DNA from: Fratercula arctica | Taxonomy: Eukaryota; Chordata; Aves; Charadriiformes; Alcidae | Assembly: GCA_947846985.1 (NCBI GenBank) | Contig: CANTUZ010000001.1 | Coordinates: 71,565,521-71,629,520, forward strand | Reading direction: 5' to 3' | Length of the DNA stretch: 64,000 nt | Part shown: positions 22,307-34,722 of the stretch, piece after piece | Numbering within the stretch: position 1 is the first letter of the stretch | Layout: every line of letters starts with the position of its first letter | Translations under genes and position numbers: made by a program | Notes under the pieces: generated by a model | Databases searched by the model: none | What the model was told of the DNA's origin: nothing | The model's input: the letters and a program-made list of their open reading frames with translations, nothing else

Positions 22307-23681
22307 CCAGGCTTGTTTTTGAACCTCATTTTTTTGGTACTAACTTCAAGATTTTGGCTGCTTGGCAGTAGTGCTTTCGCCAGTATGCTGAATTTGAATG
22401 CACACCCAAACACGTGCATCCACACACGGTTCTTTGGGGCTCAGTTACTCAGACTCCTTCTTGGTGCAGGGCTGTTTAGCAACCGTTTTCCTTGCTTTAA
22501 ACTGCAGGTTTTGCCTCACATATGCATGGTGATTGCTTTGCAGCGAGAGAAGTTAGTCCTGCCTGCGCAAAACCGTTTATTTACAGGTGCTTTCTTAACT
22601 GCTTCATTCAGTTGTCTTTTCCTTGTGAGTCCCCATCAGATTTCCCCCTGTATCAGTGCATGAGTGGAAAAGGGCTTCCTGACACCCTCTGTGGCAGCTC
22701 CAGCTCTGTGGTCTAAAATAAGCAAGGCTGTGGCTCTGGCTGTCCCAGCTTTCCCTCTCGCTGCTGTGAGCTGGGTGTTTACTCTTCTGTGTAAACCGGT
22801 GATTCATATGAATGTGCTCAGCTATGTGGGAAGAGTCACAGAGGAGTAATGAAAATGAAGGTTTTTTTTTCCAAAGAATCTTTTGCAAGGTTTTACTTTG
22901 ATTTCTTTAGAAATCTTTGGTTCGCTTCTCCAGATCACAAACAGAAAGCCAGATGGATTTACTTTTTTTTTTCTTTTTCTAGCTAAAAATTATAGTTTCA
23001 CGTGTAACTGCAGGTGAAAAGCCCCCTGACAAGTTAAGAAAATAAAAAATGAGCTTTTAGACTGGCCCCTGTTTCAGTATTTCTTTCCTCCACAGGCTCT
23101 CTCTTCCTCAGTGCCTCCAACATCTTCCTTTGCCCTCCATCTCTCTGCCTCTCTCAAGGTCCCTCACTTGCTTCCCATCTGCTTCTTCCCAGCTTTGAAC
23201 ATTTCACCCCACCTCGTGGTGTTTGCCTCATTGCAGATCTTTCTCAGTAGCTTCGCTGAGGTTGTTTCTCAACTTTGTTGAGTCATCTCCGGGTCATTCT
23301 TTAGCTTGGGTCTTGATAAACAGAGCAAGAAAGTAGGTTGTCTTATGTGATCGCATCTTCAGGTCACAAGGCTTGGCTGCAGTGGGCAGGGTCATTCAGA
23401 GTTACCTTCCCCAGAAAACTCTTATTTAAAATTAATCATCTGTTGTGTGTATCCTCCACAAGACCAGAGCCTCATGAGCAGCACCCTACGCAATGAACCC
23501 AGCCAGCATGGGACGGATGTGGATGGCAGCACAGGGACAGAACACCATCCTGGACACTTTACCTATATACACATCTGGGCAAAGCTGGGAAAGGCTGTAT
23601 TCCTTCGGGGCCGGCAACAGCACGCTGCCTGAGTCCTCCAATGGGGAGCCCGTGGGGGATGACCCCCTGCTTCCTCCTCAG
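22307..23681. other. Unique sequence, no gene recognised
   Basis: It contains overlapping short frames on both strands (up to 116 codons at 22313-22663) without domains. A C/T-rich stretch lies near 23085-23200. Confidence 0.5.
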
Positions 23682-23899
23682 CGTCAGGGAGCATCTGCCA
23701 CTCACTTCAACCCCCTGGGGACAGGGGATGCCATCCATCTACGGCCGGGGGTGCCAAGCACCAGCGTGCTCAGGTGTGTGGGAGGGAGCCACAGGGTGGC
23801 AATTGCCCGTGTGGCACGCACACGATCTGCCATCGCGTCCTCTTCTGCTACCGTGATTTATGGCCTGGCGAATGGCTCCAGCTTCACGCCCTGGGTTTT
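23682..23899 (+). other. CpG-dense exon-like open segment
   Basis: The segment is preceded by TGCTTCCTCCTCAG, a strong acceptor-like sequence, and followed by GTAAGG, a good donor. One plus-strand frame is open throughout its 218 bases, entering in phase 0 and leaving in phase 2. I count 12 CpG dinucleotides in it, far above the flanks. The peptide includes HRVAIARVARTRSAIASSS and has no domain that I recognise. It could be an exon of an unknown gene, a non-coding CpG patch or chance. Confidence 0.2.
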
Positions 23900-24317
23900 G
23901 TAAGGCATTATTTGATTTTGCAGAGGGAAGTATATAAATTACTTGCTGAGTTATGCACGTGGTAAGGCCTTCTTTTCTCTTTGAACAGTGTATTTATTTT
24001 GGACTGTATTTCCTTGGGCAGCAGGCACACGCAGGAGAGGGAAAGAAATATGATTCCTGGAAATATTTTAATGGGGTGATGTTAGCAGGGCACACAGGGA
24101 GGTGAGACTGAGGCGTGAGTGCTCTGGATTGGAAATCCTTGCTGGGGTTGTGACAGGGGGGAGCTGAGCCTTGGGGTGGAAGGACAGGGAGTGTGTGAAC
24201 TTCTGGAGAGAGAGGGCTGGACAATGGGAGCTCTGTGGTGGGAGCAAGACAGCTTGAGCTGAGGGCAAATTCAGGCTTAGCTGCTGGGACCATGTGTGTT
24301 CCTGCAGTGGAGCAAGT
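23900..24317. other. Unique sequence, no gene seen
   Basis: There is no recognised repeat. A G-rich plus-strand stretch at 24085-24235 yields proline-rich minus-strand frames of no evident meaning. Confidence 0.5.
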
Positions 24318-24828
24318 TCATGTGCACTGTATTTTGAGTTCTCAGTACAAGACGGACATCAACCCGTTGGAGCAAGTCCAGAGAAGGGCCATGAAGATGA
24401 TCAGAGGGCTGGAGCACCTATGCTATGAAGACAGGCTGAGAGTTGGGGTTGTTCAGCCTGGAGAAGAGAAGGCTCCAGGGAGACCTTATAGCAGCCTTCC
24501 AGTATCTGAAGGGTGCCTACAAGAAAGCCACAGAGGGACCTTTTACAAGGGCATGTAGTGATAGGACAAAGAGTAATGGCTTCAAACTGGAAGACGGTAG
24601 ATTTAGTTTAGATATCAGGAAGAAATTTTTCACTATGGGTGTGGTGAGACACTGGAACAGGTTGCCCAGGGAAGTTGTGGATGCCCCATCCCTGGAAGTG
24701 TCCAAGGCCAGGCTGGATGGGGCTTTGAGCAGCCTGGTCTAGTGGGAAGTGTCCCTGCCCATGGCAGGGGATCTTTAAGATGATCTTTAAGGTCCCTTCC
24801 AACCCAAACCATTCTATGGTTCTATGAG
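24318..24828 (+). mobile_element. CR1 LINE, 5'-truncated
   Basis: The element begins within the RT C-terminal region and reads through RGLEHLCYEDRLR (24400-24440), a frameshifted EKRRLQGDLIAAFQYLKGAY segment (from about 24455) and [17 protein letters not shown] (24649-24700). It ends with the 3' UTR GGTCCCTTCCAACCCAAACC and the tail CATTCTATGGTTCTATGAG. The upstream and downstream halves are in different frames, so the copy is dead. It belongs to the same subfamily as the copy at 37846, sharing the DAPSLEV and LDGAL stretches. Confidence 0.95.
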
Positions 24829-25952
24829 TTTCCTCTTCCTCCAACTGAAGGTGAGTGCTTCTTGCACCACCATATTTCCATGCCAGAAGGAGCAGACCAG
24901 TTTGGGAACAGCCCAGTTTGGTGAGCAGCCCAGTTTCCCTGCGACAGGATATGCTTATGTTCAAGCCATAAGCGATTGTCTTTTTTAAAGTTACATAATG
25001 ATCAGTGTGAGCTGGTACTTTTAAATTACAATAGCTCTTGTGTTATCAGTAACATAGGAAAATGGGATCAGAAAAGTTATATGATACATACAAGGCGTAT
25101 CTCTGGTGCCTAGTGCTGGGCTCACACCCACCAGCCTCTCTGCTTGGGAACTTCAGAAATAAAAGGGGAAAATGGGAGACAGAGCCCTTGCGAATTCACC
25201 TAACCACTGCTATAACAGTCAGAGGGATGCTGACCATAATGAAGGTCCTATATGGTGTCTGCGTCCTGCATTTATGCATTTTAACTTCATGAAAATATTT
25301 TGGAGAGGTGTATGGCTAATGCCTCAAAGAAGCCAAGAAAGTGCACAGCTTGCCACATTGCAGGCCCAGTGCTTTGCTCAAAGTAGCAGATTTTATTTTT
25401 CCTAACATAAAGCTCTTTTTTGCAAGGAGGAGAAATTTTAAAGTGAGTGTAATATCATAGTATTTATATGGGACAACAGACATGTGCTACGCTCCGGCTG
25501 AAGAGCCACCCCAGTGCCTGGAGTAATGCAGCCCTCGCCGCCAGTTACTGATGGCAATTCTGCCGGGGCATTTCACTTTCAAATAAACCCCATTGGAAAT
25601 ATAATATAATAAAAGGGGAGGCAGTGGGGAAAACAGAGGAGTGCTGGGTGGGAGAGAGATGAAGGACTGAAATGCTCAGGGAGACACATGGGTAGAAGCT
25701 CAGATCGCTCAGCCGCTGTGTGCCACCATCCCCAGCCCCGCACATACGTGCAACTTTCAGCACTTGAAAAAAAAGCAATAAAAATTAAAAAAAAAAACCC
25801 CAAGATACAAACCTCACGAATTTTACCAATTGCTCATTGATACAGTCAGACAGGTTATTATTGTATAGACTTAATTGTGCCTATCCGGAATGAATGGGGT
25901 GCAGCTCACGAGCCCTGTGGGTGGTGGAAGAACCCTGTCTGCCCCCCTGGCA
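24829..25952. other. Unique sequence, no gene seen
   Basis: Single-copy DNA. The minus-strand 118-codon frame at 24608-24964 is partly antisense CR1 and not a gene. Confidence 0.55.
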
Positions 25953-25982
25953 GGGGAGAGGAGGGGAGGGAGGGATGCAGGG
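25953..25982 (+). repeat. G-quadruplex-prone purine run
   Basis: G runs at 25953-25956, 25963-25966, 25968-25970 and 25972-25974, with a fifth at 25980-25982, give loops of 6, 1, 1 and 5 bases. This satisfies the common four-run pattern. A direct GGGATGCA repeat overlaps its right end. Confidence 0.6.
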
Positions 25983-26408
25983 ATGCAGGAGATTTCAGGG
26001 ATACAGTGGTGCTGGGCCCAGTCCTCCTCCCAGGGATCTTCCCAGCAGATGTCACTGTTCACCCACTAAATAAAACCACTCCCAGGCAGTAGTAAAGGGC
26101 CCTTTGAAAAAGCCACCGCAGGCTATTACTTAAAAATGAAATACGCCGCCTCAGAAGAATGCTTCCACTTGGAAGTAATAGTGAGAGCGGTTTATTTTTA
26201 TAAAGGTGGCAGGGGACGGAGATTCGCTGTAAACCTGGAGCAGAGCATTACTGTGAGGGCTGTGCCCGCAGCAGCCCCCTGGCCCCGCTCTGCTGTAGCT
26301 GCCACGCAGCTTTAGGGTGGGCAACGGGGGTGAACGGGCCCCTCCGAGGGTGGAGGAGGCAAGCTTTAGCTGGGCTCACTAATGTTCCTGCACTGCAGGG
26401 TTTAGTAG
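25983..26408. other. Unique sequence, moderately CpG-enriched
   Basis: The part near 26140-26360 carries more CpG than its neighbours but has no open frame or repeat of note. Confidence 0.45.
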
Positions 26409-26475
26409 GATTTAATCATGGATAATAATTTAGTGGTTTAATCATGACATAATTTTGTGGGATTAAATCATGACT
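26409..26475 (+). repeat. 26-bp tandem repeat with TAATCATG core, about 2.5 units
   Basis: TTTAATCATG occurs at 26411-26420 and 26437-26446, and TTAAATCATG at 26463-26472, at an exact 26-base period. In between, the first two units share GATAATAATTTAGT and ACATAATTTTGTGG-like linkers. TAATC is a bicoid/OTX-type homeodomain core and TAAT the general homeodomain core, so the array would place similar sites at about 2.5 helical turns. Confidence 0.75.
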
Positions 26476-29400
26476 AGCCCTGCCCACGCTTTATTTATTC
26501 AATATATAGGTCTTTATGATGTTATATAGATACAAAATTCATATTAAATATTGTAGGAGCTGTACATTTTTTCCCTCAGTACATAAATTAGCCATGAACA
26601 ATTTGAAACTAGGCAATTTCTAGTAGAAGCAAGTTACATCCTTATTCTCTTGTTGAGATTTTCAGGGGTACTCTTCCATCTGGAGAAAGGCTATAGGAGG
26701 GCTTTGTTTTCCATGCGGTATGACAGAGCTGTGCCTGGCACGCAACTGAAGTATCACTGCAGAGATATGCAGATACTACGATAAAGAAGCTCAGGCACCA
26801 GAGTGACAGGCGAGCAGAAATGCTGCACTGCACACAGAAGACGATGGGTAGACAGGGATCTTGCTGGCCTAATGACGGGGATGTAAACAGGATAATTGTG
26901 TTCAATGTGGGACATCAGAAATGTCCACAATTGCATAGTTGCAAATTTCATCCTTGGTGATTTTGCATTTTAAAATAGGCGAGAAAGCGTGCATGAAGAG
27001 AAAAGTAATCATCTTACTGCTGGGATACCAGTGACACTGGTAGGGGCACTCATTGCAGACTGGGAAGGGGCAAAGCTGTGTGCTACCCTGCTTATCTCAG
27101 CCCCTCTGGCCTGCAGAGCACTCCTGACATTACAAAATGCCCTGAAGAAGGGCTTCTCTGCCTGAAAACCTGTTCATTTTTTTTCCATTCCAAAATCCTG
27201 GCTTTTCCTGCCAGACTAACCTCCCTTGTCTGCTCATCCCACTGACACACTCGTGCCTTCATAACCACAGCAGGCTCCGGCCGAGAAGAAGTTTAGGCTG
27301 TTTCCCCTGTTGTCCTGTGGGAAATCTGCTGCTGAATCCCCTGTCTTGATCCGATTGAGTTTCCAGACTGAATTATTCATAGGCATTTAGCCTTGTGCCA
27401 GCATTGTCTTTTGGGGTAAGAAGCTCCTCTGCCCTCCGGCAGGCGTTTCTAGGAAAGCAATCACATCCCCCTCTGCCTCTCCTCCGCAGGATAAACAACC
27501 CGGCCTCTCTGGGTCTCCACTTGTTGGGCTGGTTCCCCATCGCTGGCCCTCCTGGCAGCCCTGCATGGGACTGGGCTTTTCATCTGCCTCCTTGGGAAGG
27601 GGAGTGAGCAGAAGCGGGGTGCTGTGCTGGGCGAGGCTCACCTGTACATTAGTTTTACCAGGAATTTTTTTATTCCTCTAAGGAGCTCATGATGGGAAAG
27701 TTTGAGCTGTTGCTGATATCTGAAAGCTAGTGTCTGCTTTCAGACTGAAGGCCATTGCTAAGGTACTCCCTGAGATTGCCCCAAACCAGATTTCCTTGAG
27801 GAACCTCACCTGTGATTTCCTCTTAGCCTGAGAGCTGTCTTTATGGAGCCACTTCAGTCTCCCCTCCAAATTGTGCTTCATCTACTTGGCATGTCCTAAC
27901 ACTAAACTTGATTTCCGACATTACAAAACAGCAATGAAGGTGACTCTGTATGGAAGATGAGATGTGAAAACATACCATGGGTGGGCCAAACCCGTTGCTA
28001 TTTTTTCCGTTGTTTGTGAAGCCTCAATATAAAAACAGTTGATTTAAGCAAAAGAGTCATTGGGTACCCAAACCCTGCATAGCCCATGTTTACCTGTGGG
28101 GCTGGATTCCTGCCATGGGCTCTGGCCTTCCCTCTAACTCATAAGGTGTTTCCATTAACTTTGGTGGGAGCGGGAAGAGTTTGTTAGAGAAAATATTCGA
28201 GGCAGACCATTTTGGGGCCAGGGAGGAGATGCCCATGAGATACTGCCAAAGGGGAACGAGCCAAAGTGGGGCGGGAGGCCGGGGCTGGGTCCCTGCAAAG
28301 TGGTGGCAGGATGAGCAGGGCAATGCTCCAGGTGGGCTCGGGGTCCAGGGTCACTCTCCACCTGCACGTGCCTCTCTGGATAACGGGACCACCACCAACA
28401 CCAGCCGTGCATGGGAGCGAAGAGCCCAAGTCAGGGTACGTGTCGGCAGCCTGGGTGAGGCACTTCAAAAGTCTTCTTCTCGGAAAGTGGCTGGATATTT
28501 TCCTAAGGCTCTGGAGTGATAAGGCACTCCCTCATTGCCTGACTCTTTCCCTGCCTGACATCAGATTGCCACACTTGCTGGCTCTCAGCTCAGCCGAGAG
28601 CCATTATAAATTCCCCCTCATCAAATGCAAACTGCTTGTCTGGCAGAGTTAGAGAAGACATATTCTGTTCCTTGGGTTTTCCTGTGACTAAAAAGTGCTG
28701 CAGCGAATAGATCAGCCCCTGGAGAGCACCTTGTTTGGGAGAGGAATTTATCAGTGTCCAGGGTGTAAATTAGACACGGTGCAGACCTGGAGTAAGAGGA
28801 GGGGGGAAGCTCAGCGTCTGCACATCACGCTGGTGCAGTGTCTCCTTCTCTGGCACTGCCAGGAAGAGTTTGGCTCCCCAGAGAGTCTGGACAGTGATTT
28901 GCTATCAGGCGCTGCGGCCCCAGCATCACCCAAAAAGACCATTGCAAACATGGGGATTAGCAATGTTGTCATTGGGCCTAAATAGCATCAGACTAAGGGC
29001 ATAGTATGGGCTTCAGCTACAAAGTTCAGCAATTTGTAGTTAGCTGAGTACATGTGGACAGCCGGCTGTGAACCAGGTGTCCAAGCCCTCTTCTGCTCAG
29101 TGGAGTTCAAGGGCTTCATTTGGGACCCTCACTACAGGTATCTGAGTTACCTTCACTGGCAGATATGGTACGGGACCAGTGGGAGACCCAGGTCCTTCTG
29201 GAGCGGCAGCTGAAGGCATCTCAAGTGTCCCTGGCTGGCAATGGCACTAAACCTACCCTAACTCACATTTAGGCACCTGGATGAAGGAATCTCACCTGCA
29301 ATGTAATCCTCATGGCTTTCCCTCAAAATGACCCAAGGGAAAGGTTTTGGGACTAGGAAATTGATGTAAAAAAAAAAAAAAAAGTAACTAAGCTGTTACT

Positions 29401-30502
29401 GATGGAAATCTTGTGCTTTGCTAAATTATACCACTTCATGAAAAATGCCACCTCCTTACAGCAAAATGCATATTTTTGTTGTCAAAAGACAGGTTGTGCC
29501 ACACAACTAGGCTGCAAGGACTTCTTCACGTGGAGCGCTGGGTCGTCTCGTGGGATGGATCATCTTAGCTGGCTGCTCACACCATATCAGAAGCAGAAAC
29601 AAGAGGCTCCTGAATCAGCGCTGTCGTGAAACACAGCAATACTCCCAGCCAAACTTTCAGAGAAAAATCTCATGTTTTGTCTGTAAGTTGGACATTTCCA
29701 TGGAAATGCCCATAAACCCTTTTCATTTTTTTACATTTTGATTGAGAAAAAAGTTTGTTTTCTGGCCAGCCTTAGAGAGAGCCATCATGGGAGTGGCAAG
29801 GGCTCCAGCTCAGGGGTGTTCAGCAAAGGGCAGAAGGCAGGAGCAATGGTGTGTTTCAGACGACAGCGGTCATCAACATCCCAAGTGGAGTTACAGGGAG
29901 GCTTACGAATACTGGTTGGAGGGGGAAGCCCGGGGGCTGGCTCTGCAGGAGAGGTAAGGCAGCATCTTCTAATAAGTGGCTCTACACAGAGCTAAAATGA
30001 ACAGACTGGGGAGAAATGGCCTTTGAGAGGCTTGGAAAAGTGAATGGCAGGGTTCACGAAGCAACTTTCTGCGAGAACATACACACCGTTTTTTTGAAGC
30101 TATAGATGTGAAGGAGACTGAGAAAATCCAGGCAAAGCTACCAAATGAAACAAAAAAAATGGCTGAACTCTTCCTGCCATTCCTCTGTGGGATCATTAAT
30201 AGGATTTATCTCCTTTTCTTTACCACCTGCCTTCATGAAATATCTATGAAGTGCAGCTGAGACTATTACCGCCCCGGTCCAGTGGAAACTGCCCAGTGTG
30301 TTCAGAAGTTGCTAAGAAAAAATGGACGTACAGGCAGCCCGTCTGATTGCGTTAGGCTTATTTCCTTCAGCGCATAGGCTAATTGCAAACCTGTAACGTT
30401 CACATGAATAAATGGCCCCCACTGAGCCTTACCCTGGACTTGTGGATGCTAAGAAGTCAAACCAGGTCATAGTCTCTCAAGGTGATAGTTTAAAAGTATT
30501 TT
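26476..30502. other. Unique sequence, no gene recognised
   Basis: It contains an AT-rich stretch to about 26650, a GC-richer part at 28150-28500 with overlapping frames on both strands (up to 128 codons), and an A16 run at 29368-29383. None of the frames shows a domain. Part of 29090-29300 vaguely resembles old amniote dispersed repeats with TAGGCACCTGGAT, but not well enough to call. Confidence 0.5.
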
Positions 30503-30606
30503 TTTACAAAGGGTGTGGAGAGGCAGAGAAAGGTCATGCATTGTTCAGGGGCAGATTGAGGGAATTAATGTCCCTTGCTCTCCTGCTGTGACCACTGCGT
30601 CACAGT
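30503..30606 (-). mobile_element. MIR-like SINE relic
   Basis: The run TTTTTACAAAGGGTGTGGAG, AGGCAGAGAAAGGTCATGCA, TTGTTCAGGGGCAGATTGAG, then CTCCTGCTGTGACCACTGCG reads like the reverse MIR order: ACAGATG..GAGGCACAGAGAGGT..TTGCCCAAGGTCA..GTGGCAGAG..CCACT. It is heavily diverged. Confidence 0.5.
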
Positions 30607-33600
30607 ACAGGAAGTATTTTGGTTGTGTGATACTCAGTTTTACAAGCATGTGAACCCGTAAGTAGACCAAAAATAGTCAGAAATGGAGGCTTACCTAAAA
30701 CACTTAAAAGCGCACAGTGTTGCTACTAAAAATTTGATTTTTAAAATTTTCATAGTAGTGACACAAAAGTCTTGCCCAGCACTTAACACCTGCAGATAGT
30801 AACAGCTGCATAATCTCAGTAATTATGCAAACAACATTCTAATGAAGCAAACTCAATTTAACTTTCCCCTATCCTTTCCCCCAGCTAGAAACTCATTGCT
30901 AATAAAAAAGCCTATCTGTGTTTATTTTAAAAAGGAGACATGTTGGCAACACCATTTAAACCAAATGAAGGAAACAGAACTGAAGATACAGCTCCACTGA
31001 CTTAAAGGCCTTATAGCCTTCCTTGGTGCTATTAAACGACTGTGCAGTAAAAATTTGGGCTGACTTACTAAAAATGTGGGATTTATTAGTTTTTTCCATC
31101 CAGGGGACTCCGCAGTTCTTCACCACTCCACATGAAGAGTTTGATTTTGAATGACAACAGCTGGTTAATCCAATGCATGGCAGTAGAAAAAGTGGGGATT
31201 TGACCCTTTCAAAACTGCAATAACATGGAATTTGCATGGCAAGGGCAAATTTTACTTTTCACTGTAGGCTCTGGAATGTAATACGTGTATCAGGGTATGC
31301 ATATGTCTCAGACAAGAAGTTTCCTGGCAGAAAACCTAGGCTTAGTCTAATACTTATGGGACTGTTGAACCAAAAGGCAAAGGTGTTCTCGGTAACTCTT
31401 CTTCCAGAAAATGCTTTCCGATCTTCCTGCTGGTGAGGAACATCTTCCTTAACATAGGAAGTACCAGACCTGAGAACAAACTTGAAGATAGAAAAGCTTA
31501 ATATTTAAAATTCATTTCTAAACATCTTAAATAGCCCAAGTGGCAAAGGTGTTTATGAAATGAATTCTGTGGCTTGGATACACTCCAGCAGAACTCAGTG
31601 AACTTTAAGAAACTGGAAATACAGTTGTGCATGGTCCAAACCAGAGAAAGCTGCCCTGCATCTCTTTAAAGAGTAAAAATGACTGTTTTGCTTGATAGGT
31701 TTTGACTGCACACTGACTGTAACCAGACCTGCTGTGGTCACACGTGTAGACCGAGTGATGGTAGGAGGACCTTGTCCTGTGTCTTCCTCTCCCAACAGTC
31801 CCGTGCCCTGGGAGGACCTGTGTCAGAGAGGGGCTGCAGAGCAGTGTCGCTCCAGCATTTAACACTGGTAATGGAAAAGAAATGGGGGTTCGAGATGGTC
31901 ACCTTTGGGGCCCTTGACCTGGTGCTGTTAAATCCCAATTTGCAACACATGCAAAAACCACACTGCGCATTCTGAGGGTTATGCGTGTGGAGTCAAATCT
32001 GCATTTTACTGGTAGGAGGGGAATTTCTAGATTAGGTCGTTCTCACCCTGCACATCCAAAAATAATATGGGCACTACTCGCTGATAGTGGCAAACTGCAG
32101 CTTCTTATTACTTCTGTTTACAGCTTGAGCGCAGCGCTTTCCAGCCAGCACGTCCTTGGCTTTGTTTTCATTTTCTGTCTGTTCCTTTGTTCACATAAGT
32201 GTAAGATTTCTCCTTTGCTTAAGGCAGACTCTAAGCTCTCTGAATGGGTCCATCTGATCCCATCCCTCCAAACCACTTTGTGCTTTGTCCTCCAGATTTC
32301 TTTACAATTGAGTAGAGTGGATGTTGATTTGTGATGTGGGCCAGATTCTGTCATTTTTCTCAGTTGGAGGTGGTCGTAATTCAAGTTTTGGTGACAGGGT
32401 GTTGCCTTAGAAATGCAGGGTCACAATATGGACTTCCAGTATTTGTTGTTTCCCATTTAGAGCTCTTACCAGTAAAAAAAAAATCACTCACAGGTCCTTG
32501 TTGTCAAACACCCTCTAAATCTATGTGATGATATTTTCATTCACTTTTTATTTACTAGTTAAAAATACCATCTTCTCTGATTTATGTCTTGCAGTGTTCA
32601 CCAGCAGCCTTTAAATATATCATAGCAAAGATTTATCAACATTTTCAACAATTCCCTATTGGAAGCAAGGCTTTGTGTGAAAAATCAGGAATTACACCAA
32701 TCTCTGTCACATCAGGCAATAGCCACTCACTAATAAATTTTGCACACAGACATATTTACTGCTTCTTTAGTTTGTAAATGATTATCAGGCTTCTTAATGG
32801 GGCAGTGTTAATAATAATAAAAAAGAGAAAAATAGACGTAAATAGCTTTCCAGAGTATGACTAAATAGGACTAAATGCTTTGTTCCAGTATCTAGGATTT
32901 TGTCAGCTATTACCAGGCAGTGAATGAACATTTATTCAGCTTTGAGAAGGCCACCAAAGGTAAATGATTAAGAAGACTTTTAATGATTAGCTTCCAGTGT
33001 GCGAATGTCGTAGCAATGTAGCGTGCCCTCGGTGCAGTGCCCTCAATTTGAGCCGCTGCTTTTCCTCTGACCATCCACATGTAATTTCTTTGCTCGTTGC
33101 AGGGCCCACTGTTAGCCAAGTTCAAAGGAGAGCAGCTGTAATTTAAGACTCTTATGCTTTCATTTGTTAGTCATCAAGATGAAATTAAGCACAAAAAAAC
33201 CCTCACTCACAGGACTGGCTCTGACCTGGCATGCCTTTAAACTAGGTGCCAGAGTGAGACAGACTCTGTGGGCGGTGCTGCTGCCCTGCTAGACCATCTC
33301 CATCATCGATGGAGAGCGATGGATAAACCCAAAAGGGAAATCGGCCAACGTAAGGTCTGAATGGCTTTCAGAAGTGCCTCTCTGGTGACTACAGTGGGAC
33401 CTGGGCATGCTGTGTTTCCAACATGACTGTGCTAAGTGAGGTGAAAACATGCCTTTCTTGCCATGGTTTTCAGGCCTGTTCCCTGTTCAGCCTTTTTGTC
33501 TCGTTATTGGTACTCCACCTGCCTTCAGCTCCATGTTGCTATTTAGAAAAAAGTTTATACTAAGACCAAAGTCCTCAGTGCTTACTACGTCTGAGAGGAG

Positions 33601-34242
33601 GTTTTTTCCCTCCCTTTCCAGGGAAAGGTGCTGGATTTTCTCCCATCTGTGGCTTCCCAGTGCAAAATCACATCTGAGCACGTAGAGCAGAGGTAGTGCT
33701 CCCAAGGTCTTGTCCGGCAAGCTGGCTACAGCCAATGCACAGCATCTGGTCTCCTTTACAGCTCATCCGGCTCTGCAGGTACTCATGCTTCCAGAGCGAA
33801 TAAGGAATCAGTGACAGTCAGGGTTTAAGCCTTTCTGTATCATTTATCCAATTGGACATCCTTTCCAAAATGAAACTCTCGTCAGCTCGTAATTGCTGTT
33901 GCGTAAAGAAATGACAGGAAAACAATCCACCTATATTTTTGAGTGTACTATGTGAGGCAAGAAGAACCATTATCCCACAGACTAATAAAAGACATTTTTC
34001 AACTCCCATGTGTCCATGGCAGAAGATGTGTAAATCTCAGCTATGGAGCTTCTTCTTCTTTATTGCCTAAATTGCAAGTGAATTAATTGGTGCTGGAAGA
34101 GTAGCCACCTATGAAGTTGGATTAGTTGTAGGAGTATGGCTGTCTGTAGTAGGTTTGTTTATAGAACAGGCAGGGATTTTTTTCTTTTGTTTGGGTTTTT
34201 TTTCCTTTTCTTTTGTAAAATAACCAGTTAAATTCTTTCAGC
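30607..34242. other. AT-rich unique sequence, no gene recognised
   Basis: No repeat or coding domain is seen. The longest frames (117 codons at 31981-32334, plus) lack motifs. Short A9 and AATAAT runs occur near 32475 and 32810. Confidence 0.55.
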
Positions 34243-34247
34243 TCTTA
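34243..34247 (+). repeat. Target-site duplication TCTTA, left copy
   Basis: TCTTA lies immediately left of the LTR and is repeated exactly at 34718-34722. A 5-bp duplication is the size made by ERVL-type integrases. Confidence 0.65.
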
Positions 34248-34717
34248 CTTACTGGGCCTGGCTGGGGTGAAGTTAGTTTTCTTCACATGGTACTGGGCTT
34301 TGCATTTGTGGCTAAACCAATACTGATAAGACACCAATGTTTTGACTACTGCTGAGCAGTGACTGCGCAGTGTCAAGGCTGTCTCTCCAACCCTCTCACC
34401 CAAAAAAAGGCTATTAGGTTGTGAGTGGGCAAAAGGCTGGGAGAGACAGGTGACCAAATGGATATTCCATATCATATGACATTGAACTCAACAATAAAAG
34501 CTGAGGGAAAGGAGGAGACTGAGGAGACAGTGAAGTAGCGAATAAATTCCTCTTTTTGTTTTGCTTCTGTGCACAGCTTTTGCTTTTCTTATTAAACTGC
34601 CTTTATCTCAACCCATGAGCTTTTCCATCTTATTTTCTCCCTCTGTCCTGCTGAGGAGGGAGAGTGAGGGAGCGGCTGGGTGGGTGTCTGGCAGCCAGCC
34701 AAGGTGAACCCACCACA
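34248..34717 (+). mobile_element. Solo LTR of an avian ERVL-class endogenous retrovirus
   Basis: This 470-bp element matches the avian ERVL LTR pattern as I know it. Landmarks are the GGGCCTGGCTGGGGTGAAGT head (about 34254), GATATTCCATATCATATGAC (34460-34479) before a TATA-like AATAAAAGCTGAGGG promoter region (34492), GCGAATAAATTCCTC (34538), a TTTTGCTTCTGTGCACAGC stretch, the poly(A) signal ATTAAA (34591-34596), CTTTATCTCAACCCATGAGC (34601), and a GGGAGCGGCTGGGTGGGTG U5 part. It ends in CCACCACA. The left end reads CT rather than the canonical TG, which I take as mutation. There is no internal viral sequence beside it, so it is a solo LTR left by recombination. It carries no gene. Confidence 0.85.
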
Positions 34718-34722
34718 TCTTA
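34718..34722 (+). repeat. Target-site duplication TCTTA, right copy
   Basis: Exact partner of 34243-34247, directly following the terminal CA of the LTR. Confidence 0.65.

Noticed and set aside
24608..24964. 118-codon minus-strand frame
   Set aside because: Largely antisense CR1.
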